The notes below the pieces were generated by a model, which was not told the DNA's origin, ran no database searches, and was given only the letters and a program-made list of their open reading frames with translations. Shown here piece after piece: positions 6,057 to 10,318 of a DNA stretch of 10,318 nucleotides. Origin of the DNA: Phenylobacterium sp. (lineage in GTDB: Bacteria > Pseudomonadota > Alphaproteobacteria > Caulobacterales > Caulobacteraceae); NCBI GenBank assembly GCA_028291285.1, contig JAQGIJ010000415.1:1-10318 (forward strand), in the 5' to 3' direction. The translations under genes and the position numbers were made by a program. Within the stretch, counting starts at the first letter, position 1, and the number at the start of each line of letters is the position of its first letter.

Positions 6057-6971
6057 ATGCTCCATCGCGCTGTCGTCGCACCGGGTTCGGGACCGCCGGG
6101 CCAGCGCGCCATGCGGCCGACCGGACCCGTCCGGCCGGGGTCCGAGGCCCATCTGCGGCTCTTCTGCCTGGAGCTCCTGGAGACCCACGACCCCTACCGG
6201 CCGGCGGTGATGGACTGGCCGAAGCTGGACCCCGAGACGCGTGCGCGGCTGGTGTCGCTGCCGATCTGGGACATCGCGGTGCAGACCGAGGGCAAGGCCG
6301 GCATGAACGTCCGCACCTTCGGCGAGGGCGTCGCGCCCGGCCTGCTGAAGGAGGCGATCGAGATGGACGCCTTCGAGGAGACCCGGCACAAGACCGTGCT
6401 CGCCAACCTGGTCGCCTTCTACGACATCGCGCTCGCGCCGGAGCCGGACTACCGGCGTCCGCGCGATCCGGAATGGGCCTTCATGGTCACCGGCTACTCC
6501 GAATGCATCGACAGCTTCTTCGGCTTCGGCCTGTTCGAGCTGGCCCGGCGGTCCGGCTTCTTTCCGCCGGCTCTGGTGGACGTCTTCGAGCCGGTGATGC
6601 GCGAGGAGGGCCGGCACATCCTGTTCTTCGTCAACTGGGTGTCGTGGTGGCGGCGCAACATGCCCTGGTGGCGCCGGCCCTGGTTCGAACTCAAGGTGCT
6701 GGCGGTCTGGGCCTTCCTGATCTGGGAGCGGATCGGCCTGGCCGGCGACATGCAGAAGAACGAGACCGCCCAGGACTACAACTTCACCCTGAACGGCTCG
6801 AAGGAGTTGGGGGTGGAGGTCACCTTCGCGGAGCTCGCGCGCATATGCCTGAAGGAGAACGACCGCCGGCTCGCGTCCTACGACGCACGGCTGATCCGAC
6901 CCGTCTTCGTGCCCAGGATGATCCGGCTGGCGCTGCGGGTCATGCGCTCCAAACCCGCCGGAGCGGCCTGA
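6057..6971 (+). CDS. Ferritin-like di-iron protein of unknown function in the hopanoid unit
   Basis: A 304-residue protein that I cannot name. It shows the four-helix di-iron ligand pattern of the ferritin-like superfamily: E78 in helix A, E108-x-x-H111 (FEETRH) in helix B, E149 (YSECID) in helix C and E184-x-x-H187 (REEGRH) in helix D, spaced about 30, 41 and 35 residues. The doubled ExxRH is typical of proteins that bind two irons to activate oxygen or peroxide. After helix D comes a Trp/Arg-rich stretch (about 194-212, VSWWRRN and PWWRRPWFELK) and a hydrophobic segment (about 212-228), suggesting attachment to the membrane face where hopanoids lie. There is no signal peptide, so it is probably cytosolic or inner-membrane peripheral. 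The first 28 residues are low complexity; M19 is an alternative start, but AAGGAGG favours M1. It lies 23 nt after hpnK and 4 nt before hpnL. A hopanoid-modifying oxidase or oxygenase is inference; iron handling is an alternative. Confidence 0.8.
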   Translation: MLHRAVVAPGSGPPGQRAMRPTGPVRPGSEAHLRLFCLELLETHDPYRPAVMDWPKLDPETRARLVSLPIWDIAVQTEGKAGMNVRTFGEGVAPGLLKEAIEMDAFEETRHKTVLANLVAFYDIALAPEPDYRRPRDPEWAFMVTGYSECIDSFFGFGLFELARRSGFFPPALVDVFEPVMREEGRHILFFVNWVSWWRRNMPWWRRPWFELKVLAVWAFLIWERIGLAGDMQKNETAQDYNFTLNGSKELGVEVTFAELARICLKENDRRLASYDARLIRPVFVPRMIRLALRVMRSKPAGAA

Positions 6972-6975
6972 AGCG

Positions 6976-8046
6976 GTGAGCGGCGAGAGCGCGGCAAGCA
7001 AGTCGGACGCTGAGGCTCGACCGCGGGACGCGGTGGCCGGCCGCATGAGGCGCGGGCTGGTCGTGGCCGCGGCGGCCAGCATGGGGCTGGCGACCGCACT
7101 GATCGCCTGGGTCGGCTGGCGCGGCGTGCTCAGGGCCATCGGCGCGATCGGCTGGGACGGCTTTGCGATCTTCACCCTCTACTGGATCCCGGTGATGGTG
7201 GTGGTGGGGCTGGCCTGGGCCGCCGCCGCGCCCGGCGTCGATCCGCGCCGGGCCGGGGTGTTCGTCTGGGGCCGGCTGCTGCGCGAAGCCGCCTCGGACC
7301 TGCTGCCGTTCTCCCAGCTGGGCGGGCTGTTCGTCGGCGCACGCGCGGTGATGGCGGCGGGCCTGGCCGAGGAGGTCGTGCTGGCCTCGACCCTGGTCGA
7401 CCTCACCGCCGAGATCGCCGCCCAGGCCCTCTACACCCTGATCGGCGTCGGGCTGATCATCCTGCAGCTGAACTCCCGCCTGGACGACGCCGTCCTGTGG
7501 CCGGCGATCGGCGGGCTGGCCCTGCTGTGCGTCGGCGTGCTCGGCTTCGTGCTCGGCCATGGGCCGGCCGTGGGCGCGCTGGGCCGCCTGGCGCGCCGCT
7601 GGCTGCCGGATTCCGTCGCCCGCGCCGACGCCGTCACGGCCCGGGTCGAGCAGACCCTTCGCCAGCCGCTACGGATGGCGCTGGCGGTAAGCTTGCACCT
7701 GGCCGGCTGGGTGGGCGGCGGCGGCGCATCCTTCATTGCGCTGCGCTTCATGGGCGCGGATGTGCCCTTCTGGGCGGTGATCGCCGTGGAGAGCCTGATG
7801 TATGCGGTGCGTAACCTGGGCTTCGCCCTCCCCGGGGGGCTGGGCGTGCAGGAAGGCGCCTATGTGCTGCTGGGCCCGCTGTTCGGCCTGCACGCCAGCG
7901 ACGCCCTGGCGCTGTCGCTGCTGCGCCGCGCGCGCGACCTGGTGATCGGCCTGCCGGTGCTCGCCGTCTGGCAGGCGAAGGAGGGCCAGCTGCTGCTGCG
8001 CCGGCGGCGGCGGCGCGAGCCGGCCGAGGCGGCGTCGGAGCGCTGA
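6976..8046 (+). CDS. hpnL: HpnL, hopanoid-associated polytopic membrane protein
   Basis: Inner-membrane protein of 356 residues from the GTG, related to the transmembrane half of lysylphosphatidylglycerol synthase (UPF0104-like). About seven or eight hydrophobic segments are visible, the clearest at 29-47, 59-82, 151-165, 175-194, 234-256, 264-285 and 288-304. Family signatures are PFSQLGG (111-117) and the strongly conserved PGGLGVQEGAYV (286-297) preceded by RNLGFAL. The C-terminus ends in a run of arginines (LLLRRRRRREP), consistent with a cytoplasmic tail. Its role is unknown; location in hopanoid clusters suggests lipid modification or movement. The GTG at 6976 lies 4 nt after the upstream stop but has only a distant GGAG. 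ATG at 7045 would give 333 residues, closer to the family's usual size, and is a real alternative because residues 1-23 are hydrophilic and low complexity. Confidence 0.9.
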   Translation: MSGESAASKSDAEARPRDAVAGRMRRGLVVAAAASMGLATALIAWVGWRGVLRAIGAIGWDGFAIFTLYWIPVMVVVGLAWAAAAPGVDPRRAGVFVWGRLLREAASDLLPFSQLGGLFVGARAVMAAGLAEEVVLASTLVDLTAEIAAQALYTLIGVGLIILQLNSRLDDAVLWPAIGGLALLCVGVLGFVLGHGPAVGALGRLARRWLPDSVARADAVTARVEQTLRQPLRMALAVSLHLAGWVGGGGASFIALRFMGADVPFWAVIAVESLMYAVRNLGFALPGGLGVQEGAYVLLGPLFGLHASDALALSLLRRARDLVIGLPVLAVWQAKEGQLLLRRRRRREPAEAASER

Positions 8047-8060
8047 GGCGCGGTCCTCAG
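8043..8060. terminator. Short hairpin spanning both convergent stop codons (hpnL / hpnN)
   Basis: CTGAGG (8043-8048) and CCTCAG (8055-8060) are exact reverse complements around a 6-nt loop. The hpnL TGA (8044-8046) is in the left arm and the hpnN TGA (minus, 8059-8057) in the right arm. The stem is only 6 bp and neither side has a T-tract, so it is at best a weak bidirectional terminator or RNA-end stabiliser. Confidence 0.3.
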
Positions 8061-10318
8061 GGCGGCGGCCGGTCCCGCGTCTGCGGCGGCCCGAGCAGGG
8101 CGGGCTCGAAGATCAGCGCCGCCACCAGGGTCCAGATCAGCGAGATCATCAGGATCTTGCCCATGCTGGCGGTGCCGGGATGGCTGGAGAGCATCAGGCT
8201 GCCGAAGGCCGTGCCGGTGGTCATGGCGCTGAAGAAGACGCCTCGCGCCAGGCTCGACTGCAGCAGGTTCTTCGCGCCCGCCCGCCAGGCCATCACGAAA
8301 TAGATGTGGAAGGCGACCCCGACCCCGAACAGCAGCGGGAAGGCGATGATGTTGGCGAAGTTGATCGGCTGGCCGATCAGCACGCACGTGGCGAGCGTCA
8401 GGAAGCCCGCCAGTACGATCGGGGCCAGGGTGAATGCCACCTCGCGCAGGCTGCGCAGCGCCAGCAGCAACAGGGCGGTGATCACCACCAGCGACAGCAG
8501 GCCCGCCTCGATGAAGGCCCGGCTGATCGTGCGGCCGGCCTCCTGGATCGAGATCGGCGCGCCGCTGGCGTCCGGCGCGATCCTGAGCACGGCCTTGGAG
8601 AACCGCTGCAGGACCTTGTTGTCGTTGGAATCCCCCGTCGGCGAGACCTGCACGCGGGCGCGGCCGTCCGCGGCCACCCAGTCGCGCACCAGGTCTGGCG
8701 GCAGGGTCTGCAGCGTGACCGGTTCGGCGCTCAGCAGGCTGCGGACCTGGTCCAGCATGATCTTCAGCGGCGGCACGAGCGCGGTCTGGGCGCGGGCGCG
8801 CGCCGGCGCTCCGCCGTTCGCCAGAGCTTCGAGCGCTGCGGCCAGCCGTAGCGCGTCCGCCGCGCCGGGCGCGGTTCCCGGCCCCGCCGCGGTCCGCAGG
8901 TCGGCGGCGGTCTTGCGAAGCGCCTGCACCGTGTCGGCGTCGCTCGGCGGCGGCAGAACCTCAAACGGGTTCAGCGTCGGATCGAGCAGCATCTGCGCGT
9001 CGGCGATCGCCGCCAGCTTGGCGGGCTGGTCCTCGGGCACGAAGCTCGACAGCGTGATGGCCTGGGCGACCTCCGGCAGCTTGCCGAGTCGCGCCGCCAG
9101 CCGGTCCGCCGCCGGCAGCGACGGGGCCAGCGCGTCGATGGTGTTCGGGGTCTCCGACGGGTCACGCATGATGTCGAGCAAGGTGGACATCGCCTCGCCA
9201 TGGACGTTGCGCAGGTGCAGCGGGTTGAAGTCGAAGCGGACGAACGGCAGGAGCGCGACGCTCACCGCGGTCGAGGCCGCAAAGGCCCAGAGCACCAGCT
9301 TGCGGCGCTCGACGAGGAACCGGTCCAGCGGCGCCATGCGCGAGGAGCCGACCTCGCCCGGCTGCCGCGGCGGCCTCAACAGCAGGATCAGCGCCGGCAG
9401 CAGGGTGAGGTTGAGCGCCAGGCCCATGACCATGCCCAGCCCCGCGATGATGCCCAGTTGCGAGACGCCGATGTACTGCGTGGGCAGGAAGGCGAAGAAG
9501 CCCAGGGTGATCGCTGCGGCGGCCAGGAACAGCGAGCGGCCGATGCCCGCGCCGGCGGCGACCAGCGCGGCCTGCAGATCGTCGTGGGTCAGCCGCTCGG
9601 CGCGGAACCTGACGCTGAACTGGATCCCGAAATCCACCCCCAGGCCGACGAACAGCGGGATGAAGGCCACCGAGATCAGATTGAAGCGGCCCACCGCGGC
9701 CAGCCCCACGGCGGCGGTGAGGGTCAGGCCGATCAGGGTGGTGATCAGGATCGCGCTCACCAGGCGGACCGATCGGACCGCCAGCCAGAGCATGACCAGA
9801 ACCGCCAGCAGCATGCTGCCGGTGACCAGCCAGGCGCGGTCCTCCAGCGAGGCGAACTCCTCGTCGGAGAGGGCCACCGAGCCGGTCAGCCGCACCCGGA
9901 CGCCGTGCGCCGGATCGAGCGCCAGGGCCTGCGCCGTCTGGCGGATCGCGCCGCTGGCCGCCTCGCCCGGCATCAGCGCCGAATAGTCCAGCCGCGGGCG
10001 GACGATGATGAACCGCCGGGTGGGGGGCTGCAGGCCCTTGCCATCCCCCGCCATCAGCTTCTGCCAGGAGAAGAAGGTCGGCTTTCCCGCCGCCACGCCC
10101 TGCAGGGCGTCCGCGAGGCCGCGCAGCGGCTTGTCCACCGAGGCGAGGTCCGTCTGTCCCTGCGAGACCCCGGTCGCCAGCGTCGAGATTGCGCCCATCA
10201 CCCCGCGCAGGCTCGGGTCGGCCGCCAGCGGGCCGAGGAACGGCTGGGCGGAGACCAGCTGATCGGTGGTGGCCTGCACCTGAGCCGTCGACAGGAACAG
10301 CAGCCCTTCGCGCGCGAA
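8057..10318 (-). CDS. hpnN: HpnN, hopanoid RND/MMPL-family transporter (N-terminus beyond right edge)
   Basis: RND-superfamily (MMPL-like) inner-membrane protein that in Rhodopseudomonas palustris is needed to move hopanoids to the outer membrane. The last 753 codons are present. The frame is still open at base 10318 (FAREGLLFLSTAQ), so the internal GTG at 10279 is not the start. HpnN is usually about 860-890 aa, so roughly 110-130 residues, including TM1, are missing. Visible are the end of periplasmic domain 1 (to about 160), a five-helix bundle (about 163-315) with the RND motif VGLGVDFGIQF, TM7 (about 341-360), periplasmic domain 2 (about 361-600) and a second bundle with FGVGVAFHIYFV, ending IFEPALLG. 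The C-terminus is a short hydrophilic Pro/Arg tail. It is transcribed towards hpnL with 10 nt between stops and so belongs to a separate unit entering from the right. Confidence 0.94.
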   Translation of the reverse strand, partial: FAREGLLFLSTAQVQATTDQLVSAQPFLGPLAADPSLRGVMGAISTLATGVSQGQTDLASVDKPLRGLADALQGVAAGKPTFFSWQKLMAGDGKGLQPPTRRFIIVRPRLDYSALMPGEAASGAIRQTAQALALDPAHGVRVRLTGSVALSDEEFASLEDRAWLVTGSMLLAVLVMLWLAVRSVRLVSAILITTLIGLTLTAAVGLAAVGRFNLISVAFIPLFVGLGVDFGIQFSVRFRAERLTHDDLQAALVAAGAGIGRSLFLAAAAITLGFFAFLPTQYIGVSQLGIIAGLGMVMGLALNLTLLPALILLLRPPRQPGEVGSSRMAPLDRFLVERRKLVLWAFAASTAVSVALLPFVRFDFNPLHLRNVHGEAMSTLLDIMRDPSETPNTIDALAPSLPAADRLAARLGKLPEVAQAITLSSFVPEDQPAKLAAIADAQMLLDPTLNPFEVLPPPSDADTVQALRKTAADLRTAAGPGTAPGAADALRLAAALEALANGGAPARARAQTALVPPLKIMLDQVRSLLSAEPVTLQTLPPDLVRDWVAADGRARVQVSPTGDSNDNKVLQRFSKAVLRIAPDASGAPISIQEAGRTISRAFIEAGLLSLVVITALLLLALRSLREVAFTLAPIVLAGFLTLATCVLIGQPINFANIIAFPLLFGVGVAFHIYFVMAWRAGAKNLLQSSLARGVFFSAMTTGTAFGSLMLSSHPGTASMGKILMISLIWTLVAALIFEPALLGPPQTRDRPPP

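Noticed and set aside
5937..7175. 412-codon minus-strand open frame opposite the ferritin-like gene
   Set aside because: Shadow frame with low-complexity Gln/Arg/Pro content; the plus strand has a strong ribosome binding site and a coherent di-iron pattern.
8304..9986. 560-codon plus-strand open frame opposite hpnN
   Set aside because: Ser/Arg/Ala-rich translation typical of the complement of a G+C-rich membrane-protein gene; hpnN explains the region.
10259..10279. GTG at 10279 as the start of hpnN
   Set aside because: The same frame continues to the window edge with HpnN-like sequence (REGLLFLSTAQ), and the family needs more than 100 further N-terminal residues including TM1.

Overview
The window is a hopanoid (bacterial sterol analogue) side-chain and transport locus from a very G+C-rich bacterium (about 70% by eye). 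The gene set (hpnA, hpnB, hpnI, hpnJ, hpnK, hpnL, hpnN plus an MlaA-type protein) and the protein style suggest an alphaproteobacterium, possibly a Caulobacterales member such as Phenylobacterium. The taxon is an inference; no rRNA or other decisive marker is present. Almost every base is coding. No tRNA, rRNA, IS element, CRISPR array or prophage gene was seen.

Layout. Bases 1-2446 form a leftward unit, in transcription order mlaA-like > hpnA > hpnB. Its genes overlap (ATGA between mlaA and hpnA, TGATG between hpnA and hpnB), and hpnB runs off the left edge. A gap of about 120 bp (2447-2566) separates it from a rightward unit: hpnI > hpnJ > hpnK > unnamed ferritin-like di-iron protein > hpnL. 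The gaps in this unit are 4 to 37 nt. hpnL converges on hpnN, which is read leftward and loses its N-terminus at the right edge. The two stop codons there sit in opposite arms of one short hairpin.

How the genes work together. From published work on the Hpn families, HpnI adds N-acetylglucosamine to bacteriohopanetetrol (BHT), HpnK removes the acetyl group, and HpnJ (radical SAM) contracts the sugar to the cyclitol ether. HpnA (sugar-nucleotide-type epimerase) and HpnB (family 2 glycosyltransferase) are associated with the pathway but less well defined. HpnN (RND/MMPL type) moves hopanoids towards the outer membrane. MlaA-type proteins act in outer-membrane lipid asymmetry. HpnL is a polytopic membrane protein of unclear role. 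The window therefore combines hopanoid head-group making with hopanoid and lipid placement in the envelope.

Points of most interest: (1) an uncharacterised protein between hpnK and hpnL with a complete ferritin-like di-iron ligand pattern and a Trp/Arg-rich membrane-interface segment, a candidate new hopanoid-modifying oxidase or oxygenase; (2) hpnK is interrupted by one in-frame TAA that separates its metal-binding residues, so this strain may stop at N-acetylglucosaminyl-BHT unless it is a sequencing error; (3) the MlaA-like protein has a tail of about 67 residues that is over 40% proline and lacks a normal lipobox, and its gene is translationally coupled to hpnA.
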